A stretch of 64,000 nucleotides of DNA. It comes from an uncultured Paracoccaceae bacterium (lineage in GTDB: Bacteria; Pseudomonadota; Alphaproteobacteria; Rhodobacterales; Rhodobacteraceae). The notes under the pieces were generated by a model that saw only the letters and a program-made list of their open reading frames with translations, was not told where the DNA came from and searched no databases. Shown piece by piece: positions 7,948-18,700 of the stretch (position 1 is its first letter; every line of letters begins with the position of its first letter). The translations under genes were made by a program, and so were the position numbers. The stretch lies in the NCBI GenBank assembly GCA_947494445.1, contig CANLVD010000012.1, positions 54,709 through 118,708 on the forward strand. Direction: 5' to 3'.

Positions 7948-9819
7948 TCAGGGCTGCCAGGTCCAGGCGGTTTCGCGGGCCCAGTTGACCAGACGCCGGG
8001 TCCAGGTCCAGACGATCAGCGCCTCACCAGCATCGATCTTGGCAACCCCTTCCATACCGGGGCGCAACCCGGTCAGGGGGGCTTCCAGCGTGGCCTCCAC
8101 ACGGAATGTGTTGATGCCCTCGCGCGGCTCGGCCACGGGCGTGATCCGGGTGACAGTGAAATCCAGACCCTCGTCAGGGCGGCCCGCTAGCGCCAGATGC
8201 CCGGTCTGGGCCTCCTGCACCCACCGCAGATCGCGTTCATCGACATAGATGTCAACGCGGAACCCCTCCAACGGGGCCACTTCGAACAGCACTTCGCCCG
8301 GTTGCACAGGCGCGCCCAGCTTCTGGCTCAGGTCGCCATTGACCACGACACCCGCGATCGGGCTGATGATCTCGGTCCGGGCAAGCTGGGTTGAAGTGAG
8401 CGCAAGCTGCGCCCTTGCCTGCGCGATCTGAGCTTCCAGAAACGCCACCTGCGACCGTTCATACTGCGCCAGCGCATCCCGTTGCTGGGCGTCCAGTCGG
8501 TCAAGTTCCGAACGCCAGCGCAACTCTTCCAGCCGCAGATCGGTGGCATCCAGCCGGGCCAGAACCGCACCTTCCTCAACCGTGTCCCCTGCCCTGAAAT
8601 CAGCCGTATCGACAAAGCCGTTGAAAGGCGCAACTGCGGCTCGCAAAACTTCACCCCGCAACACGCCATCAGCGCGAATGCGGAACGGTCCCTGAACCGT
8701 GGCGGCCAGCACCGCCAGCAGCGCAATCCCCAGTGTCAGCAGTTTCCAGCTCAGCCGACGCGGCCCGAGCACAACCCCAAGCGCATGCACCAGCGTGTCC
8801 CAGATCCGGCCGCCCAGCCAGCGGTGGGTCTTGCGTTTCAATTCCAGCACCGGCCCGACCAGAGCCGCCACGCTTTCCAGCGTCCGCCGGTCATCCTCGG
8901 TGAACGGAGTGTCCGTGCGCCGCTCGATGGTGATAACGCCCACCGGACCGCTGTGCTCCTGCAAGGGTGTGGACAGGATGTGCTGGGTGCGCGTGGCCTT
9001 CACATGGTCCTGATGCGCAACCGAGATTGCCCGCGAAATGCTGGGCAAGGACGGCACTGCCACCGTGCCGTTCTGGTCAAACGCCTCCTCCATCGTCGTC
9101 TCAAGGCTTTCCGCCACGGTGGAGCGTTTCTTGAACCACGCCGAATAGGACATCGCCATCAGCTTGATGCGCGGGCTGGTGTGCCGCTTGATGATCATCC
9201 CGATGGAGATCTGGTCGCAGGCCATCATCGGTTGCAACGCGTTCACGATCGCCATGGCCGCCGGTTCGGGACGTTTGTGCTCACCGGCCAGCGCCAGCAG
9301 ATCAAGTGCTATGGCCGCGCGGGCCACCTGACCCGATTGCTCGGCCGCATGCTCGCCCCAGGCCTTGCTGGCCAGCCAGCCTGCGGCCCAGTGCATCTCG
9401 CGGATGGCGGTCTGGGACTGTGCCTTGGTCGCGCCCTGCAACTCCAGTGCGATCACCCGGCTGACCGGACCACCCTCGATCTGCACCGGATAGGCAACGG
9501 CGACGCGGTCTGTCTCGGGGATCGGCAGGTTTGCGGGGCGGTTTGAGCCCAGAACCTTTTCGGCCACCTCACGGAAGATACCCAGATCACGACGCGGATC
9601 GGGCGCAATGGCGACCGGCACGAAAGCGCCCGCTTCGGGATCGGCCTGCATGATCACGCCCAGCGTCGCTGTCGGCACCTTGGTGATCAGAAGCGCCAGC
9701 CACGAGGTCAGAAACGCCTGATCACCCTTGGCGTTGGCAAAGGATGACCACAGGCCGCTGTCCAGCGTGATCGGGTTGGCCGGGGTTGTTGTGCCAGAGT
9801 GGCTGCCGGATATGCTCAT
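7948..9819 (-). CDS. GAF-domain/HlyD membrane-fusion protein
   Basis: This 623-residue protein has a cytoplasmic half ending in a GAF-like domain (about 170-330, including GPVGVITIERR and FTEDDRRTLESVAALVG), one transmembrane helix (about 355-373), then a periplasmic HlyD part: lipoyl half-motif (VAPFNGFVDTADFRAGDTV), a short coiled coil rich in Gln/Arg/Ala and a second lipoyl half (ISPIAGVVVNGDLSQKLG) followed by a beta-barrel. Adaptors of this architecture link an inner-membrane transporter to the cell envelope; a GAF domain on the cytoplasmic side suggests that export is gated by a small ligand or by protein contact. No ABC ATPase is encoded nearby. It lies 26 bases after the VPLPA-CTERM gene and 1 base before the M50-HlyD gene. 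The function is inference; the domain order is clear. Confidence 0.88.
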   Translation of the reverse strand: MSISGSHSGTTTPANPITLDSGLWSSFANAKGDQAFLTSWLALLITKVPTATLGVIMQADPEAGAFVPVAIAPDPRRDLGIFREVAEKVLGSNRPANLPIPETDRVAVAYPVQIEGGPVSRVIALELQGATKAQSQTAIREMHWAAGWLASKAWGEHAAEQSGQVARAAIALDLLALAGEHKRPEPAAMAIVNALQPMMACDQISIGMIIKRHTSPRIKLMAMSYSAWFKKRSTVAESLETTMEEAFDQNGTVAVPSLPSISRAISVAHQDHVKATRTQHILSTPLQEHSGPVGVITIERRTDTPFTEDDRRTLESVAALVGPVLELKRKTHRWLGGRIWDTLVHALGVVLGPRRLSWKLLTLGIALLAVLAATVQGPFRIRADGVLRGEVLRAAVAPFNGFVDTADFRAGDTVEEGAVLARLDATDLRLEELRWRSELDRLDAQQRDALAQYERSQVAFLEAQIAQARAQLALTSTQLARTEIISPIAGVVVNGDLSQKLGAPVQPGEVLFEVAPLEGFRVDIYVDERDLRWVQEAQTGHLALAGRPDEGLDFTVTRITPVAEPREGINTFRVEATLEAPLTGLRPGMEGVAKIDAGEALIVWTWTRRLVNWARETAWTWQP

Positions 9820-9845
9820 CGCTCATCCCGCGGCCAGGTTGCCCG

Positions 9846-10490
9846 TCAGGCAGCCCGGCGACGCCTCCGCACCAGCATCAAGGCTCCCAGTCCACTGAGT
9901 GCCAGAACACCACCAGCGGGCAGCGGGATCACGGTCTGCGACCCCATGCCGACCCGGATGTTGAAGCTGCCGCTGAATGCCTGATTCAAATCGGTGCCAA
10001 GCTCGTTGAACAGCGTGCCTGCATAGGCCACTGCGTAATCACCCGGCGCAATTCCGGCCTGTGTCAGGAAGTTCAGACCGATCTTGTCGATCTCGGATAT
10101 CGTGCCACCGCTGAAAAATGTCACATTGGTCGCACGGAACCCGACTGAACCATTCAGCCCCAGAATTCCGGCATCGGTTGCGTAGTTGAACCCGTTTGCC
10201 ACACCTGCAACGGGAAACAACCCACCGGGTGTATAGGCCTGATACAACACGCCTGACCCGTCTGCCGCATCATCCACAATGAAGGTCAAAAGCAGTTCAG
10301 AGGGGATGTTCAGAAACAGATCAAAACCCAGAAAGCCGTCGTTTGACTGGCCCATCAGGTCCCCGGTCACAAAGACCGAACTGCCTGCGATGGTCACAGG
10401 CGCGTTGAAGGACGCCGCCGTTGCACCACCGGTTGTAAGGGACAGGCCCAGCATAAGGCCGGCCAGAGCGGAAAAAACACGTTTCATCAT
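9846..10490 (-). CDS. VPLPA-CTERM (PEP-CTERM-type) sorted secreted protein
   Basis: This 214-residue protein has an N-terminal signal peptide (MMKRVFSALAGLMLGLSL... ending near GGATA-A), a beta-rich Gly/Asn-rich body without recognised enzyme motifs, and a C-terminal tripartite sorting signal: IPLPAGG, a hydrophobic helix and the basic tail RRRRRAA. This matches the VPLPA-CTERM variant of PEP-CTERM signals processed by exosortase-family enzymes in many Rhodobacterales. No exosortase is encoded in this window, so it must act in trans. An upstream TTG at 10505 is also in frame, but ATG 10490 has AGG seven bases upstream and a cleaner signal peptide. Its place inside the giant-protein block suggests a cell-surface partner or anchor. 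The body of the protein is unrecognised. Confidence 0.85.
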   Translation of the reverse strand: MMKRVFSALAGLMLGLSLTTGGATAASFNAPVTIAGSSVFVTGDLMGQSNDGFLGFDLFLNIPSELLLTFIVDDAADGSGVLYQAYTPGGLFPVAGVANGFNYATDAGILGLNGSVGFRATNVTFFSGGTISEIDKIGLNFLTQAGIAPGDYAVAYAGTLFNELGTDLNQAFSGSFNIRVGMGSQTVIPLPAGGVLALSGLGALMLVRRRRRAA

Positions 10491-10542
10491 AACATTACCT
10501 ACCAAAACTACACTTTAGGTCAGTGATTCACGAAATATTCAC

Positions 10543-10869
10543 CTAACCTTCGAGCTTACCATAACGTGTTTCATGCTCGTCGATCAAGCGTACCATCATA
10601 TCGCGCACCCGCTTTGCAGCATGCGGTGACATGACGATCCGGTGTTGAAGCGCCACTTCGATCTTCTCGCGGCCCATATCCCAATTGTCGTTGACGCCAA
10701 AGTTCACCACGACCTCCTCGCGGGTCGACGAGCCGTTGCAGACATTGCAGTAGCTGCTTTTCAGTTCGGCAGTGTTGAAGGCCACCTGTGAGGGCGACAC
10801 CGGCTGCGCGGCTGAGGCTTTTGGCGCGTCCGTTGAACTGCCGTTCTTGGTGTTGGGGGCTTTGGCCAT
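10543..10869 (-). CDS. DUF3467-like small protein
   Basis: This 108-residue protein has a low-complexity Ala/Pro/Ser N-terminus (1-30) followed by a compact domain: SSYCNVCNGSSTREEVVVNFG, then VALQHRIVMSPHAAKRVRDM and a C-terminal helix. The pattern of a short strand, an acidic strand ending NFG and the RxxMSPxxAKR motif is what I recall for the DUF3467 family, usually about 100 residues and of unknown function. The CNVC pair could bind metal or form a disulfide. There is no signal peptide, so it is probably cytoplasmic. It starts 22 bases after the giant gene's stop and is probably translated from the same message, perhaps as a chaperone-like or regulatory partner. Family assignment is from memory. 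Confidence 0.78.
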   Translation of the reverse strand: MAKAPNTKNGSSTDAPKASAAQPVSPSQVAFNTAELKSSYCNVCNGSSTREEVVVNFGVNDNWDMGREKIEVALQHRIVMSPHAAKRVRDMMVRLIDEHETRYGKLEG

Positions 10870-10891
10870 GGGTCTATCCAGTCTTTGTCAT

Positions 10892-12740
10892 TCAGGTCTG
10901 TGGTTTCTGCAGGGTCGGGCTTGCAAAGGGGATCCGCAAACCTGACGCACCGCCGTGATGTGACGCAGGCGTACTGGCCTGCGCAAAGGCGTCCTGCGCA
11001 TCAGGCAACGCATCCAGCGGCAGGTCAACCCCGTCGATGTCGAGAGCGTTGACCCGCAAACCGCCAAGGTTGCGGCTGCGGCCATCCGCGCGCGTGATCC
11101 GTAGGGCTGCCAGCGCCACCGCGCCGGTTGCCAGCGCATGCACGAAGGACAACCTCAGCTCGGCCTCACCCGGAGCGGTGAGCGTCAGGTCGGCCTCCAC
11201 CCCATCGGCGGCATGAGCCACGCCGGTGACAGCCAGCGCATCTGCATCATAGTTGAAGCTGAGCGTCAGATGATCGGCCTGTCCCAGACCTTCCATGATC
11301 AGCGGCAGCAGGCCATGCTCCAGCGCGTCGGGATCAATCAGGCCCGGCACGGACACTTGCGCACCCAACCCGTCCAGATCAATCGTCAGGGCCTCGGGTC
11401 CGGTGGCATCAATTGCTGCCATCGGCAGATCAAGGGCAACGGCTGTGCCCACCTGCGCCTCGGGCGCTGTGGCAGCGGTTGTCCCGCCGTTGACCGACAC
11501 GGTCTCAAGCACGAGGCCCGCTGCGTGAAGCGCTGCCACCGGATCACCGGCACTTTGCGCTTTCAGACGCACCAGTTCGGCAACAGGCGCATCCAGACCG
11601 CCCGGAATGTGCAGGATCAGTTGCACGGTCTCGCCCAGATCCAGCGTCACTTCGGTGCCCGCCGGCATCTCGGGTCCGGCCACCACATCAAGCAGATCAA
11701 ACGCCTTGCGGTCGTAGTGCAGGTTCAGCACCACATCCTCGATCCCGCCCCGGCTTTCCAGAAGAACCGGAATGTCGAAACGCTGCGCTGTCTGGGCAAA
11801 GCTGCCCGGCAGTGTTGCCGAATGCATGAAACCAAAACCGGTCGGCAGGGCAAAGCCCGTCGGTGCCGAGAAACCGCTTGGCGCTGGCGCGAATGGCGAC
11901 GTCGTGGTCGTCATCGGGGCCGGTTCCGGGAAGCCGAAGCTTGCAGGCGCTTCCGCGGGTTCAAACGGTGTTCCCCCGAAGGTATCACCCCCCACTGTGA
12001 CCGGACCAAACGGATTGGTCGGCGGCTCAAACGGATTTGGCGGATCGGCAGGCTCCTGAGGGCCCGGATGATCACCGGCAAAGATCAGCGTGATGTCATC
12101 GGGGACGTCCGGAATATAGGCGCTCGGGAAGCCATTGGCCGCACCGCCGATGATGCTGGCATCGATGATCGAGATGATGCCATCACCATTTACATCGCCC
12201 ACCAGCAGCGGATCGGTGCCAGCGCGCCATCCCTCCAGTTCATCCGCGTTTGTCACCTCGATGATGTTGGCCAGACCGCTGTCAGCCGCCTCGATCCGGC
12301 CATTGCCGTCGAGATCGCCGAAATAGCCGATCAGATGGGTAAGCGTTGACGGATCGCTGTCCTGCGCGGTGCCATTGACGCTGACCACATCGAAGGTGAT
12401 GTCATTCAGCGCGCCATAAGGTGCGGTATCCGCCACAGTTGCGATCAGACCCAGATCATAGCTTCCCGCAGCAGGCGGGGTGGCAAAGCTGAGCGTGATC
12501 AGCGTCTCGCCGGCCTGACTTACAGTCTCGATCGTCATGCCAGCGGGCGAGCCTGCAACAGCCTGAGCCCCAAGCTCGGTCAGCACACCGGTATCGAAGC
12601 CAAAGCGCAGAACCAGCGTCGTGACGCCTGCATCCAGCGTGATGCCCGCAACCAGACCACCGGCTTTCAGCGCCTGACCCGGACCTGCAATGACAGGTCC
12701 TGCCGGCAGGCTGACGGTGGCGGTCGGGATGACCTCCTCC
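10892..12740 (-). other. giant protein C-terminus: cohesin-like, dockerin-like 2, Pro-rich linker, two cohesin-like segments
   Basis: Cohesin-like 1 (about 12340-12735), dockerin-like 2 (about 12110-12332, with DLDGNGRIEAAD and DVNGDGIISIID calcium loops), a linker rich in Pro, Phe, Thr and Gly (about 11780-12110), then two cohesin-like beta sandwiches (about 11370-11780 and 10950-11370; DIPVLLESRGGIEDVVLNLHYD and DHLTLSFNYDADALAVTG). The end of the protein (STPASHHGGASG..LQKPQT) carries no hydrophobic helix, sorting signal or RTX block. Cohesin and dockerin in the same chain allow head-to-tail or lateral self-association. Confidence 0.65.
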
Positions 12741-15700
12741 TCGACCAGCACATCGAAGCTGACCATGTCGCTCAGACCATCAGGATCGCTCACCTTGACC
12801 GTCACCGGCCATGTGCCCAGCCTGTCGCTGGTGTCGCCCGTGACAGCACCGGTGACCGGATCAACACTGATCCAATCGGGGCCTGCGATCTTCTCATAGC
12901 TCAGATCAGCAGGATCGGTGTCCGCATCGGTGACCACCGGCAGAATCGACAAAGCGTCGCCTTCCATGATGATCACATCCGGGATGCCCGCCAGAACCGG
13001 TACGGCATTCACCGCGACACCGAAGCTGACCATATCGCTCAGGCCGTCAAGGTCGGTGCCTTTCAGCGTCACCGTCCAGTCGCCCGCCAGATCCGTGCTG
13101 TCGCCGGTCACGGCACCGGTGAGCGGATCAACACTGATCCAGTCCGGTCCTTCCAGCTTCTCGAAGCTCAGATCGGCCGCGTCCGTGTCCTCATCGGTGA
13201 CCACAGGCGTGACATCCAGCGCCTCGCCCTCGACCAGCGTCACATCGGCAATCGAGTCGAGAACAGGCGGTGCATTCACATCCACGATGAAACTGGTCTC
13301 GGCACTCAGGCCACCGCCATCGGTGACTGACACCACGAAGGTGATCGGACCGGCAAAGCCAGTACTGTCCCAATCCAGCGCACCGGAAATCGGATCAAGC
13401 GACACGCCCGCCGGGCCAGACACCAGATCAAAGGTCAGATCGCCCGGCTCAATGTCCGTGCCCACCAGTTGCAGCGATACCAGTTCGCCCTGGGTCACCG
13501 TCACATCGGCAACAGCGCCGATTTCGGGCGCGTCATTCACCGCGCCCACGGTCACGGTCAGGGTCGCCAGATCGCTGGTCAGAACCCCGTCGCTGACGCG
13601 ATAGGTGACCGTGTCGGTGCCCGCGAAATTCGCATCCGGCGTGTAAAGGTATGTGCCGTCGCCCTGCAACTCCAGCGACCCGTTCAGCGGACCGCTGGCG
13701 ATGATCACCTCAAGCGGCGCGCCCTCGGGATCTTCGTCATTGGCAAGGATATCGACAATCGCGCTTTCATCCTCATCCAGATCAAGCGTGTCATCGCGCG
13801 CAATCGGCGGCTGGTTGGTGTTGCCCGGAATGACCAGTATCTCGATGGTCGTCCGATCCGTACCACCGGCACCGTCACTGACTTCAACGACGATCTCGAC
13901 CGGGCCATCCTGACCGGAGGTATCCCATGTCAGCAGACCCGTGATCGGATCAACCATGGCAGCCGTTGGGCCTGAGATGATCTCGAAGCGCAGATCATCC
14001 GCATCGTTGTCCACATCCGTGGCCACAAGCTGGATCTCGACAATCGTGCCCTCAACAACCGAGCTGAATGGCACTTGCGCCAAGGCCGGATCATCATTGA
14101 CCGCGTTGATGGTGAGCGAGACCGTCGCGATCTCGCTGGTCAACTCGCCATCTGACAGACGATAGGTAAAGCTGTCCGCGCCATTGGCATTTGCATCAGG
14201 GGTATAGCGGTAGGTGCCATCGCCCAGATCGGTCAGGCTGCCAGCACCCGGACCATCAAGAATTTCGATGATCAGCGGATCGCCCTCGGCATCCTCGTCA
14301 TTCAGCAGCAGATCAATCTCGACCGCCACATCTTCATCCGTGGTCGCGATGTCATTGCGCGCAATTGGGGCGGTGTTCTCCCCCAGACCCAGCAGGCGCA
14401 CATCATCGATGATGACCTCGCTGTCGACCACACCAAGCCCGATCAGATCGAAGCTCAGGAGAAGCGCATCCGGGCGGTTGGCCAGTGCTGCGAAATCGAT
14501 GGTGACGATCAACGCCTCACCGCTTTCAGCCACGCTCACCCCGGTTGAGGCAAACCGCGTACCGTCGCTCTGGATGTTGAGGAAGGAGTCTGTCAGATCC
14601 AGACCATCGGGCGTGTCCAGCACGCTGTCGCCGGTAACCGCATCCAGAAGCGCTGCTTCAAAGGCATCCGGGGCCGAGCCCTCGGTGGCCCGCAGACCAA
14701 GATCACGTATGGTGAATTGCAGGCCGGTTGCTTCTGCTGGCAGGGCAAATGTCTGGCTCAGGCCCGACATCTCGACCTCTTCCTCGCGCAGAACCGCCTC
14801 GCCGTTCTCGACGCTGACATCGCCATCGAAGGCCCAGCCGGTCAGACCCAGCGTGAAGCGTCCGTTGCCAAATGCCGCCGGATCGCCGGTCAGCAGGCTG
14901 AGGTGAGACCCACCCGCCACGTTCTGCTGCGCAGCTGTCCCGCCGCTGTTGCCAGACCCCGGCGCCGTCGGGTTGGTGGCCCCGGTCGGTGCCTCTGGTT
15001 CAGGTGTTTCAGGCTGGCTGAAGTCCTGCACATCGGGACCGGATGGCAGACGCCGCATGCCCGTGTCCAGAAGCGCATTCATCAGGAAGCCCGGATCGCC
15101 CTGCCCGGTGAAATCGGACAGACCAAGAGCGTTGCCCATCTCATGCAGCATGACGGTCAGAAGATCGGTGCGATCGACCACAGCGCCACCCGGTTTGGCG
15201 ACGAAGACGTGATCGGCAGACCCTGCATCAAACTCTTCGGTCTCAAGCGGGGTCGCATCGACAAACCAGCCGTTGCCAGCCGCGTCCAGATCAAGGGTGA
15301 TCGTGCCGTTCTCGTACAGGCCAAGTTTTGAGCCATCCAGATCGGCCACCGCCAGCGTGATGCTGTCAAGCGGCGTGGTGTCAGGCACAAGGCCACTGTC
15401 AGCCCAGATGCCCCGGGCCACATCAGCCAGCGCCTGCGCCTCTTCCACAGTCAGCGAGATCTGACCGCCCGCACCGGCAGTCACGGCCGTTTGCGGGTTG
15501 GCACTGGCCGTCAGGCGCACATCATCGATGATCATCACGACCGAGGCTGCTGTTGCCATCACATCGCCAAAGGCAAAGATGTCCTGCACCAGATTGGCAC
15601 CCGGATACTGGTTGAGGCTGTCGAAGTCGAACTCCGGCTCCACATCCAGACCGTTGTGCTTGATCGTGACGCTGGCCTCCTTGCCTGCCAGACCGGCAGG

Positions 15701-18700
15701 CAGCTTGAACTTCATGATGGTTTTCTTGAAGAACTGCGGATCAAGGGTCTGTTTCAGCTCCGGATAGGTGTCGGCCTTGTACTCATTGCCGTTCAGATCG
15801 GTGAAGCTGACCTCGACCTCCAGCCCGTCCGACATGGAAACCGGAACAAAGGCAGACAGCTCCAGATGGGTCATCTCATCAGGGATGAACATCCGGTTGT
15901 GGGTGATCCGGTCCAGATTGACGGACTGGTCAAAGGCATCGACCACGACTTCCTGAATGCTCTTGCCGTCAAAGCCCGGCATTTCAATCTCGGGCAGCAG
16001 ACCTTCAAGAACGGACTTGATTGCCTGACCGCCACCGAAGATCAGACCATAATCAGGGTCATCAAGGCTCTGGAAATCCGGCTCGGGCACATCCAATGCG
16101 TTGGAGATCTTGCCAAGGCCGAAGCCCACCAGCAGGAACAGGTTGTCCACGATCCACTTTGAGATTTTCTCCATCTCGACACGTTTTGCGTTGCGCTCCA
16201 CGGTCGTGGTCTGGGGCATGCTGAAGATTACACGCCATTTCTGAATGTTGTTGATCTCATCAGGCAGCGAGGTGAACCAGTTGATGCCTTTTTGCAGTGC
16301 GCTGTCCTTTTCAGCCGCGTTGGAGGCCAGACGCAGGAACGCATCGAACTCCACATCCAGAAGACGGTTCAACGGATCGGTGTATTTCAGTTTGAAGTCC
16401 AGCACGGTGCCAAAGCTGCTCTTAAGCTGGTCTTCGGTCATCAGAACATTGGTCGGATCGTTGGGGTCACGATACTTGACCTTGCCATCGGCCAGATCAG
16501 TGAACGGAATCCACCCTTTGTTGGCCACATGCTTGTCCGTCTCGGACTGCAGGGTCGCATCACGGTTGGCCTTGTAATCGGTGATGATCGGCTTGCTGGA
16601 AACGCTGTCGGACAGCTTGTAGACCAGATTGTCGACCACAGGCTGGATCACGATCTTCAGAACATCAATCAGCGTGCCAATGATGTTGGTATTGACCACA
16701 AAGAGGCCTGTCAGATCGATCGGACCTTCGAACAGTTCAGGCGCGATGTTGTTGAGCAACTCAAGCGCGTAGGAATAGCCCTCATCCTCGCCGGCATCTC
16801 CGCCCAGTTCAACGGTGCCACCATGCATCGACCAGCCCGGCAGGTCGTAGTGCAGCGGGAAGCGGCCAAGCTGAGCGGGCAATTTACCCGGCGCCAGCAA
16901 CTTACCCTTGTTTTTGACATTCGGATCATCGACGCCCTCGGTAATTTCACGGTAGTTATTCGCGTTGCTCAACTGATCCAGCGGCTTGAACAGCCAGTTC
17001 AGATAGCCTGCAATCGAATGCCGTGTACCCAGCTCGAAATTGCCGTTGAAGACCGTTGCAACCGGCTTGTTGCTGACTTTGCCAATTTCCGAGTTGTCAT
17101 ATGACGTCGGCACCTTGGTGCCGTCGGCCTGTGGACGCAGGCTGACATCGCCCGCCACCTCCGAGAAGTAGAAGCCCGTGCCGACCGCCTCATGGGCTGT
17201 CTGCTTGAACAGGGTGAAGGCCGTGTCGCCCGCCGCATTCTTGAAATAGTCCTGATAATACTGCTTCACGAGGCCATTCTCAAAGGCATAGGGGCTCGCG
17301 CCATACCACGGCTGCGAGGTGAACTGCTCAGGGAAGAAGATGTCCTGATTGTTCAGCCGCAGGCCTTCATCGGTGTAGTTGCGGAAGATCAGGTCGGACT
17401 GGATGGTTTTCGCGTTCACATCCGCTGTGCCCAGATACCAGTTGACGATCCGCCCGCTTGGGGTTCCGCCAAAGTCATCCTCGATAAAGCCCGGCACCTC
17501 GGCATTGGTGAAGTTCAGCTCGATGTCCGGCTTGATCGTGTAGCCATCGACTGCCTTGCTCGGCAGCGATGTGCCCTCAAACGTCGTGGTCACCGTGAAG
17601 CCATCGAACAGGGAGCCGACGTAGTTGCCTGCCTGCTGCAACAACAGTCCGGTAAACGTGTCCGGCGGGTTGTTCGGCCCGGTCACGGAGGTCTGTACGT
17701 AGTTGTCGAGGAATGAGATGTTGTCCCAATACTGGATGTTGGGATCCTTGAAATCGTCATAGGCAATGGGCTGCAGTTGCAGACCGCTGTAGCTGATCCA
17801 TTTCAGCACGTTCTGGAACGCCGCATTGCCCCGCTGGATCTTGGCGGCAATGCCAAGTGCCGGTGGCCAGAAAGGTGAGGCCAGCGTCAAGGCCGCAATC
17901 GCTGTGGTCGCATATTTGTCGATCACCTGCGGGCCGTTGATCGCAAGGTTCTTCTGCGCCTGATCATGGGGATCCAGCGTCGTCATGTGAATCTTCGGCG
18001 TGCTATCGGTGTAAAGCTCACCGATCCGCTGAATGATCTCGGAGTTCACAACCGCGCCACGCTCATGGCCGATGAAGTGCATCGGGCTGTCCATCAGCTT
18101 GAAGCCGGTCTGGCGGTCCAGATGGCTGAGAGAGGCAAAGAACGCATCCGCTGCCGCTTCTGAGAAGCCCGCATCCGAGATGTCGCTTTCACGCGCCCAG
18201 TCCAGAACCAGCGTAACCGGCTTGTCGTTTTCCAGCGTTGCCCCGTTGAAGGCGCTGGTCTTGTCGATCCGGTTCGAGGTGCGGTCATACTCATGCCACA
18301 GGCCGGTCTGGCGGTTGTAGACCAGAATCGTACCCTTGCCGGACGCATCATCGATGATCTCGGCCGCATCCAGCCAGCGCGCCAGATCATCCTCTGACAG
18401 GGCGGTGTTGCCGTAATCAGGGAAGAAGGCGAACTCCATCCCGTGGGTCAGCACGTTGACGGTCGAATATGGTCCTTCGGTCTCGACCGCCTTGGTGTCG
18501 AACGAGGCCGACCGGCGGATGTTGCCGCCGTTCTTGGCGATCTCGACGCCCCAGTGATAGGTCTGGCCGCCGGTCAGGATCTTGCGCAGACCCTCTGATG
18601 CCTTGATCTGGATCCGGCTCTTGGGATCGATCCCGGTACCGCTGAAATCAGCTTCCGTCAGATTGCGCTTGCTGGCGATCTTGCCCCGCGCATCCAGCTC

